64,000 bases of DNA from Pararge aegeria (GCF_905163445.1 NC_053202.1:3968001-4032000), one strand, 5' to 3'. Shown: positions 9,901 through 19,757, counted from the first letter of the stretch. The notes: a model not told the origin generated them from the letters alone. Translations and numbers: made by a program.

Positions 9901-12900
9901 CGAGCACATAGTCTAGCTTTAGATTTACCTATTAGGGATATAACAGTTATTAACCTATACGAACCTAATCGATTTTAGGCGACATCTCTATCCAACCCTC
10001 TAGTAGTTGCGGCTGTGTGTAGTGGGGATTAACAAGAATGTTAATCCCCAAGCTTAGCGTCGCTCTCAACAAGAGGAACCCTAAACATGGTCTTCATGAC
10101 CCTGACGATCGGATTACTACTGACAACGCTCCCTATCAGAACACACAATCAACCTCTGCACAGCGTCTTCGCCGGCGAAGACGAGGTCCCGGATTTCTGA
10201 CGTCATCGCCTCGGAGGCGTGCTGACTGATCACCGAGCCGAGCCCTTCGCTTCTTCGAGCCCTAGGGTGCAAACTTTTCCTAGCTGAACTCCATTCCGAA
10301 GCACGCCAACAAGCCCGCGTTACGCTGTTTAAACCATAAGGTTAATTAGCTACATATCTTCCTCAAAAAAAAAATAGGCGACATCGTACCGTCTTTGTTT
10401 GTACCTATAACTAGCAACTTCCGAAGCCTCCAATATACCTGATCATAATTCGTAATTTAAGTGATTTAAAGTAGACCAATTTTACATTGTAGCGGGTTTT
10501 GGAGTCCGACTATAAAAAACAGAAGTAAGTCGGGTACCTACTCTTCACAGAATAGTGATTATTTCTATCGCCACACTATAAATATACCACTGCTGAGACC
10601 TTATAAGATTAAAGGCACAGACCCACCGCGCTGCTTTGATGCGGGTTGGTGGGCTTAAAGATTTTTATCACATGTTATTGATAATTTATCAAGGACAGAC
10701 AGCTTAACGCTCTAACTGAGACAACGGTTGTACACAACCAATATTAATAATCGAGCTGATACTGAAAATTTTCAACAGAACATCTAAAATAGAGGTTAGC
10801 TATGATGTAGTCTAAGATGGTAATGGCCATAATCCTATTGAAGTTATATCAAACACATTCCCGCACCTACTAATTCTTAACTGAGCGTCTTCAAAACCTG
10901 GCTATTCGGTTCATATTTGGCTAACGCAAACTTGACCATGTATCTGAATTTCGTCAAATGCTAAAGTGGCTCCCTATTTTCAGTTGCCGGGATCCTAAGG
11001 TTGCCTTAGCTTCTTAGCGATAAAGCCTTTTGCATCATACTGTCGGTTGTTCTTTTTTTCTAAAAAATAATAAATCAACTATTCATGGTCAAATTAAAAC
11101 AATACAAGTAGTTACTGTAGCCGAAATCTCCAACCGAATTGGATTGTATAGGTATATAAAATCTCTCAGGTGGTGGAATGCAATAACGTTTGTCTACAAA
11201 AAATCTAGCCGAACAAACAAAACTTTTAATTAGTCTATGTAGCTACCCAAAAATATTTACGGACTATATTCTTTTATTTGTATTGTCGTACCAAACGTTA
11301 TGGGAGCTCAAAAACTAAAAGAATACCGTAACTAAAAACACAATTGTAACATTCTTATTAGATACAATTCCAACGAAACATAAATGTGAAAATGGGAACC
11401 AAGTTCAGTTTTAAAAACTTTAGCATGAACATATTTTCAACCGATCGACGACGACTGCTGGGTGTAGTCTTTTGTAGTGAGTTCCAAAATCGGTCCTAAC
11501 CCGCTTGATTCTAACGGTTCCCAGTGACTCGATGTTGTCTGTCTACCTCGTTGGGGCTAGACCAACGCTGTGTTTACCAGTCCTTAATAATATACACTTT
11601 TGTTAATACAAGTTTAATAACTAAATGATTATCAATTAAAATTAACAATATGACAAATGGCCGCAAACTCAGCCTTATGCTGTGCAGCAATAATGCTCAG
11701 CGCTGATTTTCAGTCCGCACCAGTATCAGACTGAGCAAACAACCGTGACGCCCGTTGCGTTATTACTATAACTAGAGTAAATTTTAATAAAAAATTTCAA
11801 CTTCCATCAGTTCTCCGAGCTACTCGTGTGTGCCCCGAACATAGCCTCTTCAGCTTCGCGACTCTGTCGGTAACTCCGGACTCAGAATCCGCAGTTGATG
11901 CTAACCAATAAACGTCTATCATCAACTCATAGCTGCCCACTATAGGGCACGGGGCTTCTCCTATAATGAGAAGGGTTTAGGCCGTAGTCCTGCATACTGA
12001 CCCAGTGCGGATTAGTGGACTTCACACGCCATTGAAAACATTATGACGAACTCTTAGGCATGTAGGTCTCCTCGCGATGTTTTTTTGCACATAACTTAGA
12101 AAAGTAAGAGGCACATGCTGGGATTCTATCTTGACCCTCTGCTTAATTCCTAACCACCGCTTTATTATATTAATGATTGCAGACCAAGCAGATGACCCAC
12201 CTTATGTTAAGTGAAAAATCCTCTCCTATAAACAGCGCGACACTTCACAGGAAATGCTAGTAGCACGTCCTGGTAAATACCGCCCTGTGTCCATCAATTT
12301 GAGCCGCACTTAACATTTGTAGTGTTAAGCCGCATGTGACTGTAATTACACCGGCAACAACGCCCTTGAAACAGCATATTAAATAGTGCTTCGCGATATA
12401 ACTTCCCCGGACGAGCACTTCCAAAAAAAGCTCAACTTCTACTTAAAAATAATCGATTTATCTTTTTATTTATTCGTTCCTTGTGTCATTGTTCAACCAC
12501 TATGACAAAAAGGTAGACTTGAATGGAGTGTGCAGGTTAAGCTAATCACCATCCTCAGTAAAAGTCCCCACTGCTAGATACTTTCCTCTTGCTCTCTCTC
12601 TAGAAGAGAGGGTTTTAGAGCATAGACTACTTTCACAAGTCATCAAAGTCCTAGTCCACTGCTGAACTAAAAAGTTCTCTCTAAACACGAGGGTTTGCAC
12701 ATAATCACCACGTTGGGCAGACGGGTCGGTGATCGCAGTTGATGGTTGAAATAGCTCAGAGGACGCTGCCAGTGGCTTGCACAAGGTCCTAGGCCAGGGT
12801 ATGCATAAAGCAGATAAACGCCAGCAACATTCCGCGGGTGTGAAGTCAGACCAACGCGGAGCGTTTTCACTGATTTTGGACAAAATGCACTTCATGCTAT

Positions 12901-15900
12901 ATTGGCTGAATGAAGGTTCTGCATGTTTTTAATTCTATGCCGACGACTTAACAGGGTATCCGTAGCGAGTAACACTCTAACTCCGGTCTGGTGCTGAGAA
13001 TTTATAGAACGAAAAACCAATGTCTAACATTTTTTAACGTGACCCGGACCAGGATCTCAGAATGCGTAGTTGATGCTAACCGTAAAAACGTAGTCGAGCT
13101 AAATATTGAATAGAAGTAGGCGTTAATTTGCGAAATTCCATGATCTAGTATCGAAATTAAACTTAATTTGCTCCGCTAAAGCAGGAGAATCTGTATGGTG
13201 TAATTTACAATATCTTAAATCTATATACTCCACACCAAACAAATCTTCGGCAATGTACCCTACATCGCTGAAGATCTGTTTGGTGTATATGGCCGCATCC
13301 TCAGCATCCTCAGGAAATATTAACATAAATTCTTTGTAAAGTCAATATATCCTGAGGAATCTCCTTATTAATATACTAGCTCGAGAACATATAATTTTCA
13401 AAATATGTAGTCGAATTACTTTCTTAATAATAATCAATTCTCTTTCCCAGGAAAATGGGAGCTTGGATGGATCCTGTGCGACATCTGGATAAGTCTGGAC
13501 ATCCTCCTCTGCACCGCGTCAATACTGTCCCTCTGTGCTATAAGCATTGACAGATACCTCGCCGTCACCAGGCCTCTAACCTACTCAAGACGGAGAAGAT
13601 CCAAGAAGCTGGCTTTAACTATGATCTTCTTCGTCTGGATATCTGCTGGCACTATCACTTGCCCACCTATGTTTGGATGGTAAGTTATCTTTGATTGATT
13701 ACCATTGTCTGTGCCATTGTACCTTTAAATTGCTTAGAGTCATCATCATCACAGTAACCTATAACCAGCTCACTACAGAGCACGGTTCTCCTCCCACAAT
13801 GAAGAGGGGTTAAGGCTGTAGTCCACCACGCTGGCCCAGTGCGGATTGGTGGACTCCACACACCTTTGAGAACATGGAGAATACAGGTTTCCTCACGATA
13901 TTTTCCTTTACCGTTAAAGCCAGTGATATTTAAATTAAAGATTTTAAACTAATATTTTCGTGGTTAATCAACATTTCTTAAATATAGTTCAACGGGTACA
14001 TACCACGATAATATTTTTTGATTTGTCGATATTTCGACCCAGTTGCATGGATCGGGATCACGACGGAACTGGGTTGAAATATCGACAAATCCAAACTTAT
14101 TACCGTGGTATGTACCCGTTAAACTATAGTTAAGAAATGTTGATATTTTAATTACTTAAAACGCACATAACAAGTTAGAGATGCGTGCTGGGATTCCAAC
14201 TCGGCCCCTGAAAGTGCAGTCGAGCTCCTACTCTCTATTAAACTACCAATGCATTATTTTGCTTAGAGTAGTTGCTGAATTAAGCCAACGGTTCCAGCAA
14301 CAAAAACCATCCGAAGGTAATAAGTCCCTTAGAATGATATCTGCTGGACTTTAGGAGGTGGAAAAAAGGAAAACTGGAAGGGAATTCGGTTGCTTTGCGT
14401 ATAAATATGAAGCAATGCGCTTTGCACGTGAACAAGTTTTATCATTTTATCAACTTATATATTAAATGTACAGAAATCTTTCAGTTACAGATTTTATTAT
14501 AAGTATAGATATAGATAAAAAAATAACACTTTCTTTCTTTATTGTAACTATTGAGGAAAATTAGGTTTAGCCATTTAAAATCTTAACTATTTCAGTAATC
14601 AGACTTGAGCACACTTGAAATATATTTTGTAGCGTACCTATATGAAGGCAAGCGATGATGTTTTAAACTTTGTACTTTTGAACTGAAGTTTTACTTTATG
14701 GGTGTATTTTCTCCCAGGTATGAACCAGATCACAACCAAGGGGGCGTCTGTCGCTACAACCAGAACCCTGGCTACGTGGTATTCTCCGCCATGGGTTCCT
14801 TCTTCCTGCCCATGATCGTAATGGTGTACGTCTATGCAAGAATATCCTGTGTGGTGGCAAGACGGCATCATCAGTTGGCTAGTTCGTCTTCCAAATGTGG
14901 CAAGGTGGAGTACATAGATTTTTTTTTTCAATACCATCGCCATATGAATCATCAGGGAAGCATGCATAAGCAATGTGATTGACGACCTCCCTTTTGCGTT
15001 CCGGTACGATGTCGAGTAGAAACTGTGTAGAGGGTATGGTTTTATTACAACTGCCATAGCTCTAAAAGCTTAGCCCGTTACCATCTTAGGCTGCATCATC
15101 ACTTATCACATGATGAGATTGCAGTCAGCTTATATTGTAATGAAAAAAAATGCGAGTGGATTAACTAAAATATATCTACGTCATCACAATGAGCAATCGA
15201 GCATCGAGTTTCAAACCACGATTCTACATTTAACTTAAAAAAACTAAAATAAAAAATAAACTCGTTACTAGGCTACTTGAAATTGCTCATTCATTCAAGG
15301 GCAATTGTATATTATTTTATAACAAATTACCGAATGAAATCTTTGTTATGTCTCTTGGATGTGAATTGCCTAAACTTCATAGCTTAATATTAATTTACTG
15401 CAAGATGGTGATAGCAAAAAAAATTGCCGGTTAAGTTAGTTGTGGGCTCTTCTTAGACCGGGGCCCGTTTGTTAGGTTTAAATTGGCGAACGAAGTTATC
15501 ACCATCCTCCTTACAATTATGTAAACATATTATGTAAACGTAGGTATGTATGAACGCTTCAGAAGTGCTTGTGATAGGCATAATAAAGAAATTTTGAATT
15601 TGAATTTGAATTTGATGGGATATTGATTGTATTACAACGAAATAGCTCGAGAGAAAAAGCAAGACTTCGATATGTTTTTGTTACAGAAATCGAACTTATC
15701 CTGTATACGGACGGAATCAGACTCCGGTTCAGACAAGCTGTCTTTAAGACACAACACCTCCAAACAGCCATCCAAGACTTCTACTGCCCTCAGTGAGACT
15801 TCTTTGCAGAGCGAACAGCGCTGTCCTTGCTGTTTTCGCAGTGACAAACGACGTCAATCGAAATTCAGGTATTTTTTTTTATTATTTTAACTCTTTATTT

Positions 15901-17049
15901 GTACACCACTATGAAGTTAGGAAAAAAAAAAAAAAAACAATAGAAATACAAAGACAGAAGTAGAATACAAAAGGCAATGTCAGAGTCTTTTGTATTCTAC
16001 TTTTGTTTCTACTTACTGCCAATCTTCTTATGCGTGCAATTTGAGGATATATGATCCTTTAAATAATTTTACAAAGTAATTATTGATAGTCCTAGTACTA
16101 GGTAGAAGATAGCTCACCTGATGTTAAATTAATAACCATCAACACTTCTGTCGATCTGTTTATCTTTTTTCTAACAAGTCCTACAAAGTTCCACCATGTG
16201 TCCATTACCCTGAGGCGTACGTATTTTTGGTTCCAAGCAGCCAGTGGCGTGAATACAGGGTATGCACAGGGTATGCAGATGATATAAAATGAAGTAAATC
16301 TCCAGTACAAGCTATAAATATTGGAGGGTAGGTTTTTTCTAACTCTGACATTGCCTTTCGTTAAGTTTTTTACAACTGTAAAGGTAATTTTCTTCATTTT
16401 ATATCGTCTGCATACCCTGTGCATAACCTCTATGCACGCCACTGCAAGCAGCTTTGTTTTGTTCCGGTCGAAAGGGCATGATTGCCTACGCCTCAGGTTT
16501 TTCGCCTTAGAACACGTGTTTTTTCAGAGCGTGATTTTGCATGGCATGCGGAGTATTGCTCGGTTTATAGAGGATGGTTTTCCGCTTTTTATCAAGCAAG
16601 CCTTAGCTTGGTCTGTCAATTATAACTATGAATAAAATACTTGCAGGTCCAGCCAAGAAAAGGAATCACGCTTCTATGACGTCACATTCAAATCCAACTT
16701 CAAATACAAAGGCACTAACACGCATTCCTGTCACAGAAGCTACTCGGTCAAAGAGCATATGGAGAACCGGGTGTCCTCTCTACGAAGGGAAACCAAAACT
16801 GCTCAAACATTAAGCTTTGTTGTAGGCGGCTTTATAGCTTGCTGGTTACCATTCTTCTTATACTACTTACTTACACCTTTTATACCCACTAGTTACGTTA
16901 ATTCAGTGTTAATGTACGTTTTAACTTGGTTAGGCTGGTTCAATTCGGCAATCAATCCATTTATATATGCCTTTTACTCGCCCGATTTCAGAATGGCGTT
17001 TTGGAGGCTCACTATCAAAAAGTGTAAGCGGAGCAAGCGTAAGAATTAA
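6493..17049 (+). CDS. TyrR: Tyramine receptor, TyrR/TAR2 type (class A GPCR), five coding exons
   Basis: Joining 6493-6940, 13451-13679, 14718-14904, 15687-15868 and 16647-17049 gives 1449 bases in one frame: 482 residues and a stop. All introns are GT-AG and the phases match (1, 2, 0, 2). The outer N-terminus has N-glycosylation sequons at N17, N37, N59/N60 and N70. The helix landmarks are N104 (TM1), D132 (TM2), amine-binding D166 with DRY 183-185 (TM3), S249 and S253 (TM5), CWLPFF 414-419 (TM6) and NPFIY 452-456 (TM7). C159 and C237 can form the usual disulfide. The family acts at the cell surface and signals through G proteins on binding tyramine. Insect TyrR/TAR2 receptors share the CDIWISLDILLCTAS and FSAMGSFF stretches; this similarity is from memory, not from a search. 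An octopamine-type receptor is the main alternative. Confidence 0.8.
7390..7422 (+). mobile_element. Helitron-type 3' end
   Basis: ACGCGGACGAAGTCGCGAGG forms a short GC hairpin followed by ACCGCTAGT. This is the usual 3' terminal layout of Helitrons, a hairpin followed within about ten bases by CTAG and then T. The 5' end is not recognisable. Confidence 0.55.
7778..8035 (+). pseudogene. Fragment of a transposon AP-type endonuclease
   Basis: An 84-residue frame contains FNCQRLQAHSGDL near residue 33 and QILMFIETWLSDYESISIPN near residue 53. The second motif matches the QxxxxxETWL segment of EEP endonucleases found in LINEs and in Helentron-type Helitrons. The catalytic GDFN and SDH motifs are absent, so this is a broken N-terminal piece. 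The flanking inverted ends at 6985 and 8193 favour a DNA element over a LINE, but I cannot settle this. Confidence 0.5.
8200..8480 (-). repeat. SINE family S3
   Basis: The copy runs from GCGCTTGACTGCAATCACAC through GATGATGCAGTCTAAGACGG, GCGACATCGCACCGG and GGTGGTAACTAGCCACGGCC to CCAGACCAGAGAAAATTC. The orientation is minus, as judged from the full copy at 47333-47640. Confidence 0.8.
8520..9440. other. AT-rich intron 1 sequence without a recognised gene
   Basis: Long T-rich runs (8920-9230) give chance ORFs with no family signature. GCTTGCGGGGCTTTTGAATG at about 9255 sits in a GC-richer island that may be a repeat end. Confidence 0.5.
9460..9602 (+). repeat. SINE family S1, 5' half
   Basis: Box A (GTGCGCAGTGGGC) and box B (GGGTTCGATTCCC) of the S1 head are present, then TTTTTCAGTGTCTGGGTGTT. 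The tail is missing and repeat H begins at 9603. Confidence 0.75.
9603..9770 (+). repeat. Dispersed repeat H
   Basis: The copy begins at GGATAGAAGCAGGCGCTACT and includes GCAGGAGAATCTGTATGGTG and CCACACCAAACAGATCTT. The same phrases occur at 13100-13380, 28296-28345, 28600-28830 (minus) and 60883-61140. Confidence 0.7.
10040..10350 (+). pseudogene. 3' end of a diverged Jockey-clade element
   Basis: A 63-residue frame (10038-10229) matches the C-terminus of the intact Jockey ORF2 at 20255. Shared pieces are DPDD-ITTDN, the arginine-rich QRLRRRRRGP and FLTSS. The 20-bp palindrome CGTCTTCGCCGGCGAAGACG at 10164-10183 is retained. The copy is strongly 5'-truncated and its C-terminus differs, so it belongs to a sibling subfamily. 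Confidence 0.75.
10870..10996 (+). pseudogene. Short LINE reverse-transcriptase fragment
   Basis: GAGCGTCTTCAAAACCTGGC, then TATTCGGTTCATATTTGGC and GAATTTCGTCAAATGCTAAA, align with the better-kept LINE at about 54838-54945. The fragment is about 125 bases and carries stops. Confidence 0.7.
11000..11910. other. Intron 1 sequence with no recognised gene
   Basis: I see only chance ORFs here. AT-rich tracts alternate with GC-richer pieces at 11440-11600 and 11650-11760 that may be old repeats, but none matches another part of the window well. Confidence 0.5.
11915..12175 (-). repeat. SINE family S2, diverged
   Basis: It contains CTGCCCACTATAGGGCACGG, AATGAGAAGGGTTTAGGC, GACCCAGTGCGGATTAGTGG and CTCCTCGCGATGTTTTT. 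The tRNA-like head is degraded. Confidence 0.7.
12180..12425 (-). repeat. Dispersed repeat C
   Basis: The repeat C phrases are present (AAACAGCGCGACACTTCACA, then TCCATCAATTTGAG and CTTCCCCGGACGAG). Better-preserved copies are at 61140-61310 (minus) and 16453-16635 (plus). Confidence 0.6.
12541..12900. repeat. Old SINE-like repeat, not a gene
   Basis: GTCCCCACTGCTAGATACTT and a following TAGAAGAGAGGGTTTTAGAG resemble the start of old tRNA-derived repeats common in Lepidoptera. A 117-codon minus ORF covers it, but I see no domain, signal peptide or splice context. Confidence 0.4.
13090..13380 (+). repeat. Dispersed repeat H
   Basis: It has the repeat H order: GAATAGAAGTAGGCGTTAAT, GCAGGAGAATCTGTATGGTG, CCACACCAAACAAATCTTCG and a terminal TATCCTGAGGAATCTCC. 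It lies just upstream of receptor exon 2. Confidence 0.7.
13451..13679 (+). CDS. TyrR: Receptor coding exon 2: TM3, DRY, TM4
   Basis: The acceptor TCTCTTTCCCAG ends at 13450 and the donor GTAAGT starts at 13680. The exon encodes residues 150-225 and two bases of codon 226, including C159, D166 and D183-R184-Y185. Confidence 0.87.
13740..14250 (-). repeat. SINE family S2 split by a snapback element
   Basis: The S2 body runs 13740-13932 and its head resumes at about 14145-14250 (ATTACTTAAAACGCACATAAC, then GCGTGCTGGGATTCCAACTC). The inserted segment is the inverted repeat at 13967-14144. Confidence 0.8.
13967..14144. mobile_element. Snapback (foldback) MITE inside S2
   Basis: Arms 13967-14044 and 14067-14144 are 78-base reverse complements with a few mismatches around a 22-base loop. 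The outer ends read ATCAACATTTCTTAA and its complement. The element boundary may extend left to about 13933. No ORF is present. Confidence 0.75.
14718..14904 (+). CDS. TyrR: Receptor coding exon 3: second outer loop and TM5
   Basis: The acceptor TTTTCTCCCAG ends at 14717. The donor is AAG|GTGGAG, a weaker match than the others. The exon gives residues 226 (last base) to 288, with C237 in the loop and FSAMGSFF at 248-255. Confidence 0.85.
14990..15145 (+). repeat. SINE family S3, 3' part, in intron 3
   Basis: GTTCCGGTACGATGTCGAGT, TAGCCCGTTACCATCTTAGG and CTGCATCATCACTTATCACA follow the S3 order in plus orientation. The tRNA-like head is absent. Confidence 0.75.
15280..15618 (+). mobile_element. 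LINE-L 3' untranslated tail, in intron 3
   Basis: It contains GTTGTGGGCTCTTCTTAGAC, GGCGAACGAAGTTATCACCA and a 3' terminus AATAAAGAAATTTTGAATTT followed by repeated TTGAAT units. The same tail is seen in antisense at 19540-19625 and 30955-31045. No coding part remains. Confidence 0.65.
15687..15868 (+). CDS. TyrR: Receptor coding exon 4: third inner loop
   Basis: The acceptor TTTTTGTTACAG ends at 15686 and the donor GTATTT starts at 15869. The exon gives residues 289-348 and two bases of 349. It is polar, with many Ser, Thr and Lys residues and a CPCC cluster at 334-337, as expected for a long third cytoplasmic loop. Confidence 0.8.
15876..16000 (-). mobile_element. LINE-K 3' tail at the start of intron 4
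   Basis: ACTCTTTATTTGTACACCAC, then AGTAGAATACAAAAGGC, matches the antisense of the LINE-K 3' end at 55470-55597 and the copy at 40540-40745. It begins about seven bases after the exon 4 donor. Confidence 0.7.
16090..16233 (-). repeat. Repeat C, minus copy in intron 4
   Basis: CAAGTCCTACAAAGTTCCAC and CCCTGAGGCGTACG are antisense repeat C phrases. A plus copy lies at 16453-16635, so the two face each other across a hAT-like MITE. Confidence 0.55.
16242..16444. mobile_element. hAT-like MITE with 8-bp target-site duplication
   Basis: Terminal inverted repeats 16242-16294 and 16392-16444 are 53 bases with about five mismatches. The outer end is CAGTGGCGTG. The eight bases CAAGCAGC flank both sides (16234-16241 and 16445-16452). 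An 8-bp duplication with a CAGTGGCG-type end points to the hAT superfamily. The 203-bp element has no transposase. Confidence 0.82.
16453..16635 (+). repeat. Repeat C, plus copy reaching the exon 5 acceptor
   Basis: TTTGTTCCGGTCGAAAGGGC, GCCTACGCCTCAGG, GAGTATTGCTCGGTTTATAG and CTTGGTCTGTCAATTAT follow the repeat C order also seen at 62745-62920. It ends about 11 bases before receptor exon 5. Confidence 0.65.
16647..17049 (+). CDS. TyrR: Receptor coding exon 5: TM6, TM7, C-terminus
   Basis: The acceptor AATACTTGCAG ends at 16646 and the stop TAA is at 17047-17049. The exon gives residues 349-482. RRETKTAQTL precedes TM6 (CWLPFF 414-419) and TM7 holds NPFIY 452-456. The tail is short, basic and ends KRSKRKN, with one cysteine (C475) in a basic context that might be palmitoylated. 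Confidence 0.87.
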
Positions 17050-17135
17050 GTTAAAAGCAAAAAACTTCATGACTAACTTCTAAAGATAGACTAACCCGTT
17101 ATATTGAAACTATTATCCCAAATCTTCAAAAATTC

Positions 17136-17141
17136 AATAAA
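17136..17141 (+). terminator. TyrR: Candidate polyadenylation signal of the receptor gene
   Basis: AATAAA lies 87 bases after the stop codon, just before an antisense LINE tail. It is the only canonical hexamer I see close to the stop. The LINE may have supplied adjacent bases. Confidence 0.4.
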
Positions 17142-17142
17142 A

Positions 17143-17790
17143 ATCAAAATTCAAAATTCATTTATTTCAAGTAGGCCTAATATAAGCACTTTTGAAACGT
17201 CAAGTCTGTCTGTTTGTAGTTACTCTATCACCGGTTCGGAAAGCAGATTCTACCGAGAAGAAGCCGGCAAGAAACTCAGCAGTTGCTCTTTTCCAACATC
17301 AACAATTTACATTTTACATTTTACATTTTAACACTCATAATTCTATCTTGTGACAGATAAAAGCCGAGCCGGATGCTTCCGAGCAACCTTATCGTTAAGA
17401 AATACATCAATTGTATAGTTACCTCGCTGTAATAAATGTGTTTTAACATCAATCTTTAAACTTATGCATTGGTAGGTCCAAAATTACCTTTGGAATCATA
17501 TTATAAAAGCGTATACTCAATCCCACAAATGACTTCTGTACCTTTCGCAGACGATATGCAGATGTCACTAATTTATGACCATTTCTTGTAAGTAGACTGC
17601 TTATATCCACTTTTTGTTTATATAGACTTATATGTTGGCATACAAATACTATATTATTATAAACATATTGTAAAGCTACAGTAAGTATACCTATTTCTTT
17701 AAACTTCTCACGGAGGGATTTGCGTTATTTTAGTTTATATATTGATCGTACAGCTCTTTTCTGCAATATAAATATAGTTTCGGTATCAGC
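17143..17790 (-). pseudogene. LINE-E 3' end, antisense, next to the receptor gene
   Basis: Read on the minus strand, the piece ends with ATTTTGAATTTTGATT-type units at about 17150. Before that lies decayed coding for the C-terminal tail of a LINE ORF2, for example VTSAYRLRKVQKSFVGL near 17560-17510. The plus strand shows TCAAGTAGGCCTAATATAAG. A second copy with the same orientation is at 46495-47100. Confidence 0.7.
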
Positions 17791-18179
17791 AGCTTTACCC
17801 CATAACAAGATTCCGTAGGACAACACTATGAAGACAAAAGATTGAATTTAGTATTGCTGTCCTCATCTACAGGGAACAGTAGGAAAGGGATAGCTCTACC
17901 TATAAATTGATTATTATAAATTTCGGGATCTCAAAAACACAACACAGATAACTTAATGCAACAGGGAATCTACGTTTAGAATTAGTTATTATAGAACTAC
18001 CACTGAATATTATCCATTGGGAAGTAAATCGGTACTTTTCAACTATTGGCGATAATCTTCTTACAATTTTTTTAGGTAACTCACTATTGATATAGTTCTT
18101 TAATTCCTACAATATATAAATTTCGGTATGAACACGTCGTCGTGGGGCCCAGTTCGAACAGGACGCACCTCTAACTTTT

Positions 18180-18400
18180 CAAAGCGCACATGCTTTAAGT
18201 AATCATTATATCACTTGTTTCAACAATGAAGGAAAACATCGTGAGGAAACCTGCATGCCTGAGAGTTCTCCATAATGTTCTAAAAGGTGTGTGGAGTCCA
18301 CCAATCCGCAATGGACAACGTCCTTTACACCTTCTCATTGTGAAAGGAGACTTGTGCCATGTAGTGGCGCGGTAATAGGTTGATATGATGACGATGACGA
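18180..18400 (+). repeat. SINE family S2
   Basis: GAAGGAAAACATCGTGAGGA, AAACCTGCATGCCTGAGAGT, TCTCCATAATGTTCTAAAAG and GAGTCCACCAATCCGCAATG are S2 phrases in the sense orientation. The head is incomplete. Confidence 0.78.
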
Positions 18401-18429
18401 TGAAACACGTCAACTTACAGTCAGTTTGT

Positions 18430-18645
18430 TAGCTGGTTTAATTTTGTCGGGTAGGAGGCTGAGGCTTTGGCCTTGGCTAGTTACCACTCCACCGACAAAG
18501 ACGTGCCGCTAAGCGATTTAGTGTTCCGGTGCGATGTCGCGAAACCTATTGGGGTATGACTACCATACTCCCTAACAGGTTAGCCCGCCACCATCTTAGG
18601 CTGAATCTTCAAAGGCTAACTTGTAGTGGAATAACAAAAAAAAAA
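18430..18645 (+). repeat. SINE family S3
   Basis: GGAGGCTGAGGCTTTGGCC, GCTAGTTACCACTCCACCG, AAAGACGTGCCGCTAAGCGA, GCGATGTCGCG and CCATCTTAGGCTGAATC follow the S3 order and end in a poly(A)-like run. Confidence 0.8.
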
Positions 18646-18659
18646 AAAAAGTCCTTTAA

Positions 18660-19055
18660 ACCCACTAATTAGCATTCATTGACTTTTTCCTTTCATAGAG
18701 TTCCGTGTGACACTTTGCAGGAGACTTAGCAGGCCGCCCCGGTTGCTGAGAACTTCGACCGACCTTACGATTCACAGTTTCTTGTTTAACAAATATAAAA
18801 TTCGCGTTGTTGTACGAACGTGTTCGCTTTGTCGTCCTCACGCGTCGTCTATTGCCCCAGAGCAATTGAGTTTTCCGTTCGTTTGTGACTCGTGCCTTTT
18901 GTACAGTGCCTTGTATTCACCGATGGAAATCTGGTCGAAAAGAAAAATAAATGAAATGCAATGTAAAGCAGCAACCAAATTGTGAATTATTGTAACATGA
19001 AATGTTAAAATATAACAGTAATAATATATATATATCCAGTATTTAAAATCTTTCA
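18660..19055. other. Unassigned segment with a 92-codon ORF
   Basis: A plus ORF (18707-18985) and a minus ORF overlap here. Neither has a recognisable domain. The segment is less AT-rich than its neighbours at 18710-18910. An unplaced promoter or first exon is possible, but nothing shows it. Confidence 0.3.
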
Positions 19056-19059
19056 ATAT

Positions 19060-19690
19060 AAGGTGCATTATTCAACTAGTCAAGCCATTTCATTTGATTC
19101 CTATATTGAGGGAGTCGTGAATAAATATTGTGGTGGCGGCCATCTTGAATCGATTTTCATCAAATATAGCTATAAACACTCCCCTACGAATTCGACTTTC
19201 GAACAAAAAAAATCTAAATTAGCTCATCCGTTCGGGAAATATGGTGGCACAGATACTTCAAACAACACCCCGTCGTTGCGTCGGTATTTAATAAAATAGC
19301 ACTAACGTCACTTCAAAATGATCTCGGTACGAACAATCCGGAACTAAATCACTGATTCCTTTTGTGTTAGTCTATGTAAACTAACAAGACGAAATATTTT
19401 ATCTGAGTTGTTATATCGATTGAACTAAAACTATAACAGGACATAAAATACGGTTAACTAAATTAAAACAGATAATCATCCGCAACCTAATGTTAGGTTA
19501 TCGTGATAACTGTATGCGGTAACTTAAAACTAAATCTAGGAGGCTTCCAAACGCGCCCTAATCTAAGAACAGCACGCAACAAACTTAGGCAGGTTTTTTT
19601 TTTATATCACCATCTCACAGTCGAGTTAATGTTTAGCTATGGAGTGAGAGCAATTCATACCCAAGCTTTTTATCATACACTAGCTGTTGC
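19060..19690 (-). repeat. Dispersed repeat pair with LINE-L tail
   Basis: 19070-19300 (TCAAGCCATTTCATTTGAT, then GGCGGCCATCTTGAATCGAT) and 19540-19625 (TTCCAAACGCGCCCTAATCT) recur in the same order at 30765-31045. The second part is antisense to the LINE-L 3' end at 15280-15618. Confidence 0.65.
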
Positions 19691-19757
19691 TCGCGACTTC
19701 GTCTGCGTTTGATTTTGTTTTTAAAGTATTCAGTATCGCTAAGCCTTAAATGAGTAT

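Noticed and set aside
12542..12895. 117-codon minus ORF as a gene
   Set aside because: It overlaps an old SINE-like repeat and a shifted ORF; no domain, signal or splice evidence.
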